From an uncultured Eubacteriales bacterium (GTDB lineage: Bacteria > Bacillota > Clostridia > Peptostreptococcales > Anaerovoracaceae), in contig ONAY01000011.1 of the NCBI GenBank assembly GCA_900315895.1, forward strand, positions 1-64,000: a DNA stretch of 64,000 nt. Direction: 5' to 3'. The translations under genes and the position numbers were made by a program. The notes below the pieces were generated by a model. That model was given only the letters and a program-made list of their open reading frames with translations, was not told where the DNA came from and did not search any database. Of this stretch, positions 25,863-37,397 are shown in pieces (position 1 is the first letter of the stretch; each line of letters begins with the position of its first letter).

Positions 25863-26378
25863 TCAGTCAACTCTCTCCGGCTGAACTTCCACGTTGGCGG
25901 CGCGGGCGCCATTGGCGTATTCCATGAGGCCGGTGGCTACCAGGCGCCCGTTGGTATCGTTGTAAAGTTCGCCGCTGCAGGTGATGAAGCGGGCGCCGGC
26001 GTGGATGACCTGGCCCACGCAGGTCAGCTGATCGCCGAGGTTCACCTGGCTGATGAGCTTGACGTCGATGTCCACGGTGGGGCACCAGTGCCCCAGGAAT
26101 GCGTAGGCGGCGTAGCCTGCGGTGTGGTCCAGGATGGAAGCCATGATGCCTCCGTGGAGGATGCCGATGTGGTTCATCTCCCATTTTTTTGCGGTCCAGC
26201 GGATGGTGACGGTGCCGCTCTCGTAATCGGAGGACACATAGTCGGGGTCCATCTGGGAATCGAAGTCGCCCATGTGGTCGTAGCGGTGCTCCTGAAGGTA
26301 GTTTCGGATGTACTCCACTTCCTCAGGGGTGGAAAGCCTCACTTTATCGGTGTGGCTTATTTTTGTTTCAATACTCAT
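25863..26378 (-). CDS. PaaI-type hotdog-fold thioesterase
   Basis: 171 residues with the hotdog signature NHIGILHGGIMASILDHTAGYAAY (about residues 68-92), where the HGG and Asp residues form the thioesterase site, followed by VDIDVKLISQVNLGDQL. Such enzymes hydrolyse acyl- or aryl-CoA thioesters; the substrate is not predictable. It lies 23 bases after dsdA on the same strand with a moderate Shine-Dalgarno (AAAGG). Confidence 0.85.
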   Translation of the reverse strand: MSIETKISHTDKVRLSTPEEVEYIRNYLQEHRYDHMGDFDSQMDPDYVSSDYESGTVTIRWTAKKWEMNHIGILHGGIMASILDHTAGYAAYAFLGHWCPTVDIDVKLISQVNLGDQLTCVGQVIHAGARFITCSGELYNDTNGRLVATGLMEYANGARAANVEVQPERVD

Positions 26379-26401
26379 CTATCGTTTACCTTTCGCATAG
26401 T

Positions 26402-27655
26402 TTATTTACCCTTGTTGTAGTAACCCGCGGCTTCGTCCGCGGGGACCATGCTGCCTCCGGTGGCCCAGAGGATGTGGGTGCCGGGCTTTTTAACCAGGGA
26501 GGGGCCCTGGAAGGAAGCTGTGGAGGAGGGTTCGATGAAGATCCCTTCGCTGTCCTTCAGCTGTGCCAGGTAGGGGTAGAGCTCCTCGTCCTTGGCGGTG
26601 TAGCAGCCCTCCAGCATGTTTTTCATAAGGTCCGCCACAAGATATGAGGCGCGTCCTACGGCCAGCCCGTCGGCCGCTGTTTTTCCGTCCAGTCCGATGT
26701 CTGAGCAGGCGATATCGGAGCCCAGGCCTGACACCAGTGCCAGGGTCATGCAGGGAGCATGGGTGGGCTCTGCGAAATAGATGTGGACGTTAGGACCGAA
26801 CATGGTCTTGAGACCGAAGGCGATGCCGCCGGGAGCTCCGCCTACGCCGCAGGGGATGTAGACGTAGAGCTGATTTTCATCGTCCACCTTGATGCCGTTT
26901 GCCTCAAGCTGGGGCAAAAGCCTTTTGGCCGCCACTGAATAGCCGAGGAAAAGATCCAAGGACCCTTCATCGTCCACGAAGTGGCAGTATGGGTCACCCT
27001 CGGATGCTTTGCGGCCTTCAGCCACGGCGACCTGATAGTCCTGGGGATATTCGATGACTGTGACGCCGCGGGACCTGAGCAGGTCTTTTTTCCACTGGCG
27101 GGCGTCGGCGGACATGTGAACTGTGACCTTGAATCCCAGCTTGGCGGAGATGATCCCTATGGAGAGCCCCAGGTTTCCGGTGGATCCCACCTGAACTGAG
27201 TATTTGCCGAAGAGCTCTTTGAATCTGTCTTCCAGAAGTATGCTGTAGTCATCGGTCTCCTTCAGCATGCCGTTTTCCATGGCCACCTTCTCGGCGAACT
27301 TCAGCACCTCGTAGATGCCGCCTCTGGCCTTGACGGAGCCGGATACCTTGAGGTGGCTGTCCATCTTAAGGAAGAGCCTGCCTGGGAAGCTGCCGTTCTC
27401 GGCTTCCAGGACCTTTTTCATCCGGGGGATCTCCTTTAAGGGGGATTCGATGATGCCCTGGGTCTCAGCTGTTTCGGGGAAGGCCTTCAGAATGAAGGGC
27501 GCGAACCTTTTGAGCCTCGCCTCGGCGTCCTCAATGTCCTTTAAGCCGTAGGGGCAGGAGGGTTCGGCCTCGCAGTCCGGATTGAGCCAGAAAACTTTTT
27601 CGTAGTCAGACATTGCGCGGATAATATCGCTGTTTTTAAGATCGTTTATGTTCAT
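26402..27655 (-). CDS. dsdA: D-serine ammonia-lyase (D-serine dehydratase)
   Basis: 417 residues of the fold-type II PLP family. SGSVKARGG holds the PLP-binding Lys; [11 protein letters not shown] is the substrate loop; CGVGGAPGG is the phosphate-binding glycine loop; [13 protein letters not shown] follows. These motifs are specific for DsdA. It converts D-serine to pyruvate and ammonia, detoxifying or fermenting D-serine. Shine-Dalgarno GGAGGAAAAC. It is followed on the same strand by the thioesterase gene. No dsdC regulator or dsdX transporter is nearby. Confidence 0.92.
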   Translation of the reverse strand: MNINDLKNSDIIRAMSDYEKVFWLNPDCEAEPSCPYGLKDIEDAEARLKRFAPFILKAFPETAETQGIIESPLKEIPRMKKVLEAENGSFPGRLFLKMDSHLKVSGSVKARGGIYEVLKFAEKVAMENGMLKETDDYSILLEDRFKELFGKYSVQVGSTGNLGLSIGIISAKLGFKVTVHMSADARQWKKDLLRSRGVTVIEYPQDYQVAVAEGRKASEGDPYCHFVDDEGSLDLFLGYSVAAKRLLPQLEANGIKVDDENQLYVYIPCGVGGAPGGIAFGLKTMFGPNVHIYFAEPTHAPCMTLALVSGLGSDIACSDIGLDGKTAADGLAVGRASYLVADLMKNMLEGCYTAKDEELYPYLAQLKDSEGIFIEPSSTASFQGPSLVKKPGTHILWATGGSMVPADEAAGYYNKGK

Positions 27656-27698
27656 GTTTTCCTCCGTAATGTGAATGGGCGGCTTGGGCGAGCTTTTC

Positions 27699-28268
27699 CT
27701 ATTGTCCGTCAGCCCAGTTGAATAGTTCTCTCAAGTGTCCGGCTTTGGCCTTGCCCACGGGCTTTGAGACACCCTTCATGTAATCGTCGTATTTGAGGAC
27801 TGTAGCCTCGAAGCCGTCCTCTCTGGTGTTCAGTATGGCAAAGGTCCCGCCGGACCTGTCTCTGGGCTTCGATATGCTTCCCGGATTCAGCAAAAGAAAC
27901 CCGTCCACATCCACGTTTTCCGACCGGTGGGTGTGGCCAAAGATGGCGCCGGTGCAGTCGTATCTTGCGGCTGTCTCATAGATATCTTCGTTGCTGTAAC
28001 CCACGTTGTACATATTGCCGTGGGTCACGAAGAAGTCTCCCGCCTCGGTCTCCAGAATGGCGAACTCGTCTCTCGTGAAGGAGCGGTCGCAGTTTCCCTT
28101 GACGGCCACGGTCTCTATACCGAACATGTTGCCCAGCTTCACGGCATCCTCGTAGTAGTCGCCGCAGTGGACCAGGACGTCCAGGGGACCGGCTTTTTTT
28201 AGATTTCTTATGACGGCCTCAGCACGACTGAGGTCGTGGTGAGTATCGCTGATCACCAGTATTTTCAT
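27699..28268 (-). CDS. YfcE/MJ0936-type metallophosphodiesterase
   Basis: 189 residues of the calcineurin-like fold: [29 protein letters not shown] and FGHTHRSEN supply the usual Asp, Asn and His ligands of two metals. YfcE-type enzymes hydrolyse phosphodiesters in vitro; the natural substrate is unknown. First gene of the minus-strand unit, 43 bases before dsdA; Shine-Dalgarno AGAGGAAAAC. Confidence 0.88.
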   Translation of the reverse strand: MKILVISDTHHDLSRAEAVIRNLKKAGPLDVLVHCGDYYEDAVKLGNMFGIETVAVKGNCDRSFTRDEFAILETEAGDFFVTHGNMYNVGYSNEDIYETAARYDCTGAIFGHTHRSENVDVDGFLLLNPGSISKPRDRSGGTFAILNTREDGFEATVLKYDDYMKGVSKPVGKAKAGHLRELFNWADGQ

Positions 28269-28371
28269 GTTTTCCTCTTATATTGTAGAGTCTTATGGAG
28301 TGGCCCGGCGCGCATTATTAAAGGTAAATCACAGCGCAGTGCGGGCAGTTATGACTATATCACAAATCTAG

Positions 28372-28400
28372 TTCCCAGGCAAACGGCTTTATGATATAAT
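28372..28400 (+). promoter_or_regulatory. Promoter of the AI-2E-murB operon
   Basis: TTCCCA, 17-base spacer, TATAAT, 57 bases before the first start codon. The -35 box is weak. Confidence 0.55.
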
Positions 28401-28457
28401 ATATCTGTTAAAGTAGCGCTCTGAACAAGCAGATGCTTATCTGCGGAGGGTCACAGC

Positions 28458-29765
28458 ATGGACAAGGAAACCAAAAAGTTCAGTATCAAATCTTGGAAAA
28501 AAGGCGGATATTTCAAGGCGGGACTCACCATATTCCTCGTGGGTCTGGCTCTGATCATCTGCCATTACTACATAAGCCATTTCGGTGTAGTAAAAGCAGG
28601 GTGGAACAATTTAAACAGCATACTCATGCCATTCTACATAGGACTGATCATGGCTTATCTCCTTTGCCCTATATACAACTGGGCGGTGGGCTGGCTTTTC
28701 AAACTGATCAAGACCAAGACCAAGACTCAGCCGAAGGCGCTGAAGCTTTCCAGAATATTCGGTACCGTGGTGGCTCTCGTCGTGATGTTTGCGGTGCTTA
28801 CAGGCTTCGTGATGCTGATAATCCCCAATCTTTATGAAAGCATAGTCGGTTTGGTGGAAAGGATGCCCGGATATTTCGACCAGACCACCAAACTCATCGA
28901 AAACGGCGCCAATTCAGACAATCAGATAGTGCAGTACATCGCAGGCAACATGGAGAATCTGTCCGAGAAGATCACCGCCTGGTTCGAGGAGAAGGTGCTG
29001 CCGGCATCCACCGAGATAGTTTCCTTCGTATCCTCCAGAGTGGTGTCCACCATCAAGGGCGTAGTGAACTTCTTCGTGGCAATGATCATCTGCGTATACA
29101 TCCTTAACTCCAAGGAGAAGTTCATCGCACAGGGCAAAAAACTCATCCTGGCTATCTTCTCCAAGGAAAGGGCAGACAGACTCTTTGAGCTTGGCAGGCT
29201 CACCAATACCACCTTCGGCGGATTCATCTCAGGTAAGGTCATCGATTCCATCATAATCGGCATCCTCTGCTACATACTGATGAGGATACTGTCCATACCC
29301 ATGGCGGTGCTGGTCTCAGTGATCATCGGTGTGACCAATGTGATCCCCTTCTTCGGACCCATCATCGGCGCGATCCCCTGTGCACTGCTCCTTGTGATCA
29401 TCAACCCCATCGCGGCCCTCAAGTTCGTCGTAATGGCTCTGGCCCTTCAGACTGTGGACGGCAACATCATCGGACCCAAGATCCTTGGCAAGACCACCAG
29501 GCTACAGAGCTTCTGGGTAATGTTCGCCATCATCGTCGGAGGCGGACTCTTCGGATTCCTGGGCATGATCCTGGGCGTGCCGCTGTTCGCAGTGATCTAT
29601 ACCTACTGTTCAAGAGCGGTGAACAATTCACTTAAAAAGAAAGATATTGAAACGAATACATTGACATATGAAGACTTCTCAAAATATGAGATAGATAAGG
29701 CGGAGGTCTTCGGAAAGGCAGCTGAACCATATGGAACTGATGGACCTGAAAAGAAAACTGAGTGA
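28458..29765 (+). CDS. AI-2E family transporter
   Basis: 435 residues. About eight membrane helices, with the large extracytoplasmic stretch after helix 3 (ERMPGYFDQTTKLIENG ...) and the C-terminal GVTNVIPFFGPIIGAIP and GFLGMILGVPLFAV segments typical of the AI-2E/PerM family. Members export small signals or exchange sodium for protons; the substrate here is unknown. The acidic C-terminal tail is cytoplasmic. Shine-Dalgarno GGAGGG. It overlaps murB by 35 bases. Confidence 0.88.
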   Translation: MDKETKKFSIKSWKKGGYFKAGLTIFLVGLALIICHYYISHFGVVKAGWNNLNSILMPFYIGLIMAYLLCPIYNWAVGWLFKLIKTKTKTQPKALKLSRIFGTVVALVVMFAVLTGFVMLIIPNLYESIVGLVERMPGYFDQTTKLIENGANSDNQIVQYIAGNMENLSEKITAWFEEKVLPASTEIVSFVSSRVVSTIKGVVNFFVAMIICVYILNSKEKFIAQGKKLILAIFSKERADRLFELGRLTNTTFGGFISGKVIDSIIIGILCYILMRILSIPMAVLVSVIIGVTNVIPFFGPIIGAIPCALLLVIINPIAALKFVVMALALQTVDGNIIGPKILGKTTRLQSFWVMFAIIVGGGLFGFLGMILGVPLFAVIYTYCSRAVNNSLKKKDIETNTLTYEDFSKYEIDKAEVFGKAAEPYGTDGPEKKTE

Positions 29766-30693
29766 GATATGTCCCTCCCTTGAAAACAGGATCAGGGAGA
29801 ACGTACCCATGTCATCCTACTGCTCCTTTAGGGCAGGGGGATGCGCCGGACTTTTCATAGAACCCGCCACCGTGGAAGAACTCAGGGCGGTCCTGGGGAC
29901 AGTGACGGAGATGGGCATCCCTCACATCATCCTCGGAAACGGCACCAACACTCTTTTCGAAGACGGCACCTATGAAGGTGCAGTCATAAGGCTGGACAAT
30001 TCCTCTGAGGATTTCGGAGGAATAGAGATATTCGTATCTCCCGAAGATGAGGACAATATCATCTTAAGGGCAGGAGCAGGGGCGCTTTTGGCCAAAGCAT
30101 CAAAAATGGCGGCAGCGGAACCCTGGTCTGCCACAGGCATGGAAGGACTTTCGGGGATCCCCGGCTCCATAGGAGGCGCAGTATTCATGAACGCCGGAGC
30201 CTACGGATACGAGACAGGCAAGGTGCTCAAGTCAGTCCACGCCGTATCCTCGGATGGATCAGAGGAAAGGGACTTCACCAAGGATGAAGTGATGCCGGGA
30301 TACAGGCACTCTTCCTTCATGGAAAACGGATACATCATTACTTCTGCAGAGTTCTCCCTTTTCAGGGATAAGCAGGAGGATATCCAGGACAGGATATCAG
30401 ACTATACCAAGGCCCGCACTGAGAAGCAGCCCCTGAACTTCCCATCTGCCGGCTCCACCTTCAAGAGGCCCGAAGGCCATTTTGCAGGCAAACTCATAGA
30501 AGAGGCGGGGCTAAAAGGAACATCAGTGGGCGGCGCACAGGTATCTCAGCTTCACGCCGGGTTCGTGGTGAACACCGGAGGAGCCACGGCCACGGATATT
30601 TTGGACCTGATAGAGCTTGTGAAGGAAAGGGTCCTGGAGAATTCCGGAGTGACCCTTGAGCCTGAGGTCAGGATCATAAGGAGCGGCAGGTAG
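29731..30693 (+). CDS. murB: UDP-N-acetylenolpyruvoylglucosamine reductase
   Basis: 320 residues. FAD-binding PCMH fold with SSYCSFRAGGCAGLF, ILGNGTNTLF and GLSGIPGSIGGAVFMNAGAYG; the C-terminal domain has FPSAGSTFKRP (catalytic Ser) and LEPEVRIIR (catalytic Glu). It makes UDP-MurNAc for peptidoglycan. This is the type II form without the Tyr loop. It sits in the common murB-rapZ neighbourhood and overlaps the upstream gene by 35 bases. Confidence 0.95.
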   Translation: MELMDLKRKLSEICPSLENRIRENVPMSSYCSFRAGGCAGLFIEPATVEELRAVLGTVTEMGIPHIILGNGTNTLFEDGTYEGAVIRLDNSSEDFGGIEIFVSPEDEDNIILRAGAGALLAKASKMAAAEPWSATGMEGLSGIPGSIGGAVFMNAGAYGYETGKVLKSVHAVSSDGSEERDFTKDEVMPGYRHSSFMENGYIITSAEFSLFRDKQEDIQDRISDYTKARTEKQPLNFPSAGSTFKRPEGHFAGKLIEEAGLKGTSVGGAQVSQLHAGFVVNTGGATATDILDLIELVKERVLENSGVTLEPEVRIIRSGR

Positions 30694-30697
30694 TAAA

Positions 30698-31444
30698 ATG
30701 ACGGATAAGGTCGCAAAATATAAAATGCTGTGGGATCATCACACCCACACCACATACTCCCATGGAAAGGGAAGTATCCTGGACAACGTGAAGGCGGCCC
30801 ATGAGAAGGGTCTTCAGTCCATTGCGATCACTGACCATGGGCCGGGGAATTTTTGCTACGGAATGAAGATGGAAAAGATCCCGGAGATGAGGGCGGACAT
30901 AGAGGAGGCTATGAAGATCTATCCGGATGTGAAAGTCCTCCTTGGAGTGGAGGCCAACACGCTTCTCAGGGCACCCTATGTGGATATTTCAGATGATGAC
31001 TGGAAGGATCTGGACATAGTGCTGGCGGGATTCCACTTCGCAGTACTGGGATGCGGAATGATCCCCAACAGGCTGGGCATCAGGAGCCAGAGTCTTTTGG
31101 TCCGGAATACGGACATGATCCTTAACACCCTGTATCACGCAGAGGAGCAGGGCCATCACATAGAGATACTGACCCATCCCGGGGACAAGGGCCCCTTCGA
31201 TATCACAGAGATCGCAAAGGCCTGTGAGGATACGGGCACACTGATGGAGATAAACGGAAAGCACCCCCACCTGACCTCCGATGAGATCAAGCTGGCTGCA
31301 CCCTTCGACGTGAAGTTCGTCATAAGCTCAGACGCCCACATTCCGGGAAACGTGGGACTCTTCCGGCCACAGCTCACTAGAGCACTGGAGGCAGGCCTTG
31401 ACCCGGAGAGGATCGTAAACATAGTACTTACAGAGGAGAAATAA
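30698..31444 (+). CDS. PHP-domain phosphoesterase, YcdX-like
   Basis: 248 residues. The PHP metal-ligand motifs are present: DHHTHTTYSHGKG, AITDHGP, GVEANTL, THPGDKG and SSDAHIPG. They form a three-metal site that hydrolyses phosphate esters. The physiological substrate is unknown. A PHP gene between murB and rapZ is a recurrent arrangement in Clostridia. It ends in an overlapping TAATG with rapZ. Confidence 0.82.
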   Translation: MTDKVAKYKMLWDHHTHTTYSHGKGSILDNVKAAHEKGLQSIAITDHGPGNFCYGMKMEKIPEMRADIEEAMKIYPDVKVLLGVEANTLLRAPYVDISDDDWKDLDIVLAGFHFAVLGCGMIPNRLGIRSQSLLVRNTDMILNTLYHAEEQGHHIEILTHPGDKGPFDITEIAKACEDTGTLMEINGKHPHLTSDEIKLAAPFDVKFVISSDAHIPGNVGLFRPQLTRALEAGLDPERIVNIVLTEEK

Positions 31445-32295
31445 TGGACATAACCATAATCACAGGACTGTCCGGCGCAGGAAAGACCAAGGCTTGCGAC
31501 TGGTTCGAGGACAAGGGATACTATTGCATAGACAATATTCCGCCCACGCTGATCAAGAATTTCATCGAGCTCAGCATGACCGGCAAGAAAAAGATCCAGA
31601 AAGCTGCCTTCGTGGTGGACGTGAGAGGCGGGGCGTTTTTTAACGACCTTAAGAACGTTATTGCGGAGCTGAAGGCCATGGACGACATAAACGTGAAGAT
31701 CGTCTTCATTGAAGCTTCCGACCAGGTGCTGATCAGGCGATACAACGAGACCCGAAGGATGTACCCTGTGATAAACGGGCCAGTGACCAGGGACGCCATT
31801 GCCAACGAGAGGGAGATCTTGAGCGAGATCAGGGAGCAGGCTGACTATATAATCGACACATCCAGGACCAAGGTAGCCGATTTCAACGCCGCCATGGAAA
31901 AGATCTTTTCCCAGGGCAAGGAGAAGCGTACCTTCGTGGTGAACATCTTTTCCTTCGGCTTCAAGAACGGCATCCCAACAGAGGCCGACTGGGTGGTGGA
32001 CACCAGGTTCATTCCCAATCCTTTCTACGTGAATTCCCTCAAAAAACTCACGGGGAACAACAAAAAAGTGGAGTCATATGTTTTGCGCCCCAGCGTGACT
32101 ACCACGTTCATAAACAGGTACATGGAGATCATGAGGATAATAATCCCTCATTATATAAAAGAAGGCAAGTACAGCCTGACCATTGCGGTGGGCTGCACCG
32201 GAGGACATCACAGGTCTGTGGTCATCGCCAATGAATTCGCAAGGCTTTTCAGGGAAGAAGGAATGCGAGTCACCCTTGAACACAGAGACCTTTAG
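31444..32295 (+). CDS. rapZ: RapZ/YvcJ-family nucleotide-binding protein
   Basis: 283 residues. N-terminal Walker A GLSGAGKT (8-15), DNIPP, the middle FIEASDQVLIRRYNETRR, and a C-terminal domain with FSFGFKNGIP, DTRFIPNPFY and GCTGGHHRSV. In E. coli RapZ guides RNase E to the GlmZ small RNA; in Firmicutes YvcJ the role is less clear. Shine-Dalgarno GAGGAG. A promoter for the next gene lies in its 3' end. Confidence 0.95.
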   Translation: MDITIITGLSGAGKTKACDWFEDKGYYCIDNIPPTLIKNFIELSMTGKKKIQKAAFVVDVRGGAFFNDLKNVIAELKAMDDINVKIVFIEASDQVLIRRYNETRRMYPVINGPVTRDAIANEREILSEIREQADYIIDTSRTKVADFNAAMEKIFSQGKEKRTFVVNIFSFGFKNGIPTEADWVVDTRFIPNPFYVNSLKKLTGNNKKVESYVLRPSVTTTFINRYMEIMRIIIPHYIKEGKYSLTIAVGCTGGHHRSVVIANEFARLFREEGMRVTLEHRDL

Positions 32296-32304
32296 TGATA
32301 TAAT
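32276..32304 (+). promoter_or_regulatory. Promoter of kce inside the rapZ 3' end
   Basis: TTGAAC (within the last rapZ codons), 17-base spacer, TATAAT. It gives kce its own transcript with a leader of about 80 bases. Confidence 0.75.
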
Positions 32305-32389
32305 AATGGGTGGCACAGAATCGGCTCTGCCGGTCACCTATAAGTCAAATAACTAATATATAAAATTTCTTGTTGCAAAGGAGACAGAC

Positions 32390-33217
32390 ATGGAAAAACT
32401 CATTATCAGCTGCTGCATTTGCGGAGCAGAAGTAACCAAGGAAAACAACCCTGCCGTTCCCTACACCGTAGAAGAGATCGTAAGAGAGGCTAAGTCAGCT
32501 TATGACGCAGGCGCTGCTCTTATCCACCTTCACGTAAGATGGGATGACGGAACTCCCACACAGGACAAGGGTAGATTCCAGGAATGCGTAGACGCTATCA
32601 GGAAGGTTTGCCCGGACGTTATCATTCAGCCCTCAACCGGCGGAGCAGTGGGCATGACTGACCTTGAAAGACTGCAGTCCACAGAGATCACTCCCACCCC
32701 CGAGATGGCTACTCTCGACTGCGGAACCTGCAACTTCGGCGGCGACGAGATCTTCATCAATACAGACAACACCATCGCCAACTTCGGCGACATCATGAAG
32801 CAGAGAGGCATCAAGCCTGAGTGCGAAGTATTCGACAAGGGCATGATCGACCTGGCTCTCAAGGCTGCTAAGAAGGGTCACATCGACTATCCGATGCACT
32901 TCGACTTCGTTCTCGGCGTTCAGATGACAGCCACAGTAAGAGACCTGGTATTCATGGTTGGTTCCATTCCTCCGGGATCCACTTGGACCGCTACCGGAAT
33001 CGGCAAGACCTGCTGGGACATCGTTGCTGCGACCATCGCTATGGGCGGACACGTTCGTGTAGGATTCGAGGACAACGTTTACATGTCCAAGGGAGTCCTT
33101 GCTAAGTCCAACGGCGAGATGGTAGAGAGAGTAGTTCAGATGGCTAAGCTCATGAACAGAGAGATCGCTACACCTGACGAAGCAAGACAGATCCTCGGCC
33201 TTAAGCCCAGACAGTAA
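32390..33217 (+). CDS. kce: 3-keto-5-aminohexanoate cleavage enzyme (BKACE family)
   Basis: 275 residues. LIISCCICGAEV, GAALIHLHVRWDDG (His ligands of the metal), IIQPSTGGAVGM, CEVFDKGMI and GGHVRVGFEDN are the motifs of the beta-keto acid cleavage family; the sequence resembles lysine-fermentation Kce, which converts 3-keto-5-aminohexanoate and acetyl-CoA to 3-aminobutyryl-CoA and acetoacetate. None of the other lysine-fermentation genes (kamA, kdd, kal) lie nearby, so another beta-keto acid cannot be excluded. It occupies the place of yvcK between rapZ and whiA. Own promoter and strong Shine-Dalgarno (AAAGGAG). Confidence 0.88.
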   Translation: MEKLIISCCICGAEVTKENNPAVPYTVEEIVREAKSAYDAGAALIHLHVRWDDGTPTQDKGRFQECVDAIRKVCPDVIIQPSTGGAVGMTDLERLQSTEITPTPEMATLDCGTCNFGGDEIFINTDNTIANFGDIMKQRGIKPECEVFDKGMIDLALKAAKKGHIDYPMHFDFVLGVQMTATVRDLVFMVGSIPPGSTWTATGIGKTCWDIVAATIAMGGHVRVGFEDNVYMSKGVLAKSNGEMVERVVQMAKLMNREIATPDEARQILGLKPRQ

Positions 33218-33245
33218 ACCAAAACTAAAGGCGAAAGCCCTGAAC

Positions 33246-33275
33246 CCCCTTCCAATCGGAGGGAGGTTTTTTGCT
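33246..33275 (+). terminator. Terminator after kce
   Basis: CCCCTTCC / GGAGGGAGG imperfect stem with G-U pairing, followed by six T (the T run is also a TTTTTTGC copy). Confidence 0.65.
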
Positions 33276-33326
33276 ATGGGAAGGTTGCCCCGGACTCATG
33301 TATACAATACATTTTGTGTGATGCGA

Positions 33327-33355
33327 TTGTATTTTTTATGCGTAAGTGGTAATAT
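33327..33355 (+). promoter_or_regulatory. Probable whiA promoter
   Basis: TTGTAT, 17-base spacer, TAATAT, 64 bases before the start. Confidence 0.5.
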
Positions 33356-33419
33356 TTAGTTACACGGAGACGGGAGTGTGTTGCAGATCTGCGACACATC
33401 CACTCACAAGGAGGGGATC

Positions 33420-34376
33420 ATGTCCTTTTCATCAGAAGCCAAAAACGAACTGGCAAGACTGAATATCGAGAAAAAGTGCTGCATGCTCTCAGAGATCGCA
33501 GCTTATATAAGGACGGCCGGGGATATCGAACTGGATAATGATAACAGCTACATGATAGACCTTCAGACGGACCAGGCCGCCATCGCCAGACATCTCAAGA
33601 AGCTGATCAAAGAATATTTTTCTGTGGACTGTGACCTTGAGGTATACGAGGGAGGCGGAGTGGGCCGCAACCGTAAGACTTCCGCCAATAGTTACCATCT
33701 GATCCTGGGGCCTAAGGAAAGGGCCGACCAGATCCTTAGAGAGTGCGGCATAATAAGGATCAGAGAAGGCAGGGATTATCTCTACGACGGAATATATGAC
33801 GAGCTCCTTAAAGCCAAGTGCGACAGGAAGGCTTACCTAAGAGGGGCCTTCCTGGGTACGGGGACCATGTCGGATCCCACCAAATCCTACCACCTGGAAT
33901 TCGCCATCAGGACTGAGGGAGTGGCCAACGACCTGAAGAAGGTCATAAACTCCTTCACCGACATGCAGGCCAAGGTGGTGAAGAGGGGAAGCCGTTACGT
34001 GGTCTACATGAAGAAGGCGGACTACGTCTCCGACATGCTGGCCATCATGGGAGCCTCCGGCAGCATGCTGAAGATGGAGGATATCAGAATCAAGAAGGGT
34101 CTTGTCAGTACCGCCAAGAGAGAGATCAACTGCGACTCCGCCAATTTAGACAGGGCAGTGGACACATCCCTCAGGCAGGTGGAGGCCATCAAGAAGATCG
34201 ATCGGCTAAAGGGACTTAAGTTTCTGGATCCAAAGCTCAGAGAGGCCGCGATGCTCAGGCTTGAACACCCCGATGCGACCATTGCAGCCCTGGGCGAGAT
34301 GTGTGATCCGCCTCTCAAAAAATCCGGCATAAACGGACGCCTGAGAAAGATCGAGGATATCGCTTCAAGGATTTAG
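33420..34376 (+). CDS. whiA: DNA-binding protein WhiA
   Basis: 318 residues from the ATG at 33420, with AGGAGGGG before it; an upstream in-frame start at 33378 precedes the ribosome site. The N-terminal LAGLIDADG-like domain has FSSEAKNELARL and AYLRGAFLGTGTMSDPTKSYHLE; the C-terminal helix-turn-helix has EAAMLRLEHPDATIAALGEMCDPPLKKSGINGRLRKI. WhiA influences cell division and chromosome segregation in Firmicutes and sporulation in actinobacteria. Confidence 0.95.
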   Translation: MSFSSEAKNELARLNIEKKCCMLSEIAAYIRTAGDIELDNDNSYMIDLQTDQAAIARHLKKLIKEYFSVDCDLEVYEGGGVGRNRKTSANSYHLILGPKERADQILRECGIIRIREGRDYLYDGIYDELLKAKCDRKAYLRGAFLGTGTMSDPTKSYHLEFAIRTEGVANDLKKVINSFTDMQAKVVKRGSRYVVYMKKADYVSDMLAIMGASGSMLKMEDIRIKKGLVSTAKREINCDSANLDRAVDTSLRQVEAIKKIDRLKGLKFLDPKLREAAMLRLEHPDATIAALGEMCDPPLKKSGINGRLRKIEDIASRI

Positions 34377-34399
34377 CAGAACAAACCTTGTATTAAATC

Positions 34400-34428
34400 T
34401 TGTACATAATTCTGGTTCATGATATAAT
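34400..34428 (+). promoter_or_regulatory. Promoter of the V-ATPase operon
   Basis: TTGTAC, 17-base spacer, TATAAT. The leader of about 110 bases carries the hairpin AGCCGGG / CCCGGCT (34488-34508) followed by TGCGTTTT, a weak terminator that may attenuate the operon. Confidence 0.7.
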
Positions 34429-34543
34429 AAAATTGCGAAGTATTTCAGCTTGAGACACAGAAGATGCCGATAATAAGCCTTCTGATAGCCGGGGCAGGAC
34501 CCGGCTTGCGTTTTAAGATTGGTACTCTGAAAGGAGAAATATT

Positions 34544-34856
34544 GTGTTTAACGAAGAATTGACCGCCATCAGGAAGGCCGAGGAAGACTCCGATTCCATG
34601 AAGAGGGAAGCGAAGCTTGAAGCCAGGAAAATGGTGGAGCAGGCCAAGGCTGAGGCAGAGAAGATCATATCCGATGCAGAGGATGAGGGGAACAAGACCT
34701 ACAATTCTCTCATCCAGGAAGGCATGAACGAGGCCGACCAGGAATATGACGAAGCCATGGAACAGGCCCGGGTGGACGCCAAAGAGATGGCAGAGAAAGC
34801 CGAAACCAAAAAAGATAAAGTCATAGATTACATTGTGGAAAGGATAGTGAGATCCG

Positions 34857-34870
<14 letters not shown>
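34544..34870 (+). CDS. V-type ATPase peripheral stalk subunit, G/H type
   Basis: 108 residues from a GTG start with AAAGGAG upstream. It is almost entirely a charged coiled coil (EARKMVEQAKAEAEKIISDAEDEG) with the Ala/Glu/Lys pattern of AhaH/NtpF-type stalk proteins, which pair with subunit E to hold the catalytic head still. It is first in the operon and overlaps subunit I by 14 bases. Confidence 0.82.
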
Positions 34871-37329
<2,459 letters not shown>

Positions 37330-37363
37330 GGACTGAAGCCACGTAACTCGCGCAAAAAATCCA

Positions 37364-37377
37364 GCGGCAGACGCCGC
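37364..37377 (-). terminator. Minus-strand terminator-like hairpin between ntpK and ntpE
   Basis: GCGGC / GCCGC stem which, read on the minus strand, is followed by TGGATTTTTT and the TTTTTTGCGC motif. On the + strand it has no T tract. It may stop antisense transcription or stabilise the upstream ntpK message. Confidence 0.4.
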
Positions 37378-37397
37378 GGTGAATCAGAGGAATTACC

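Noticed and set aside
18889..33396. Shared TGCAGATCTG-type sequence before glnA (18890) and whiA (33382)
   Set aside because: The two 15-base stretches agree at 13 positions but only two copies exist and no regulator suggests itself; chance cannot be excluded.
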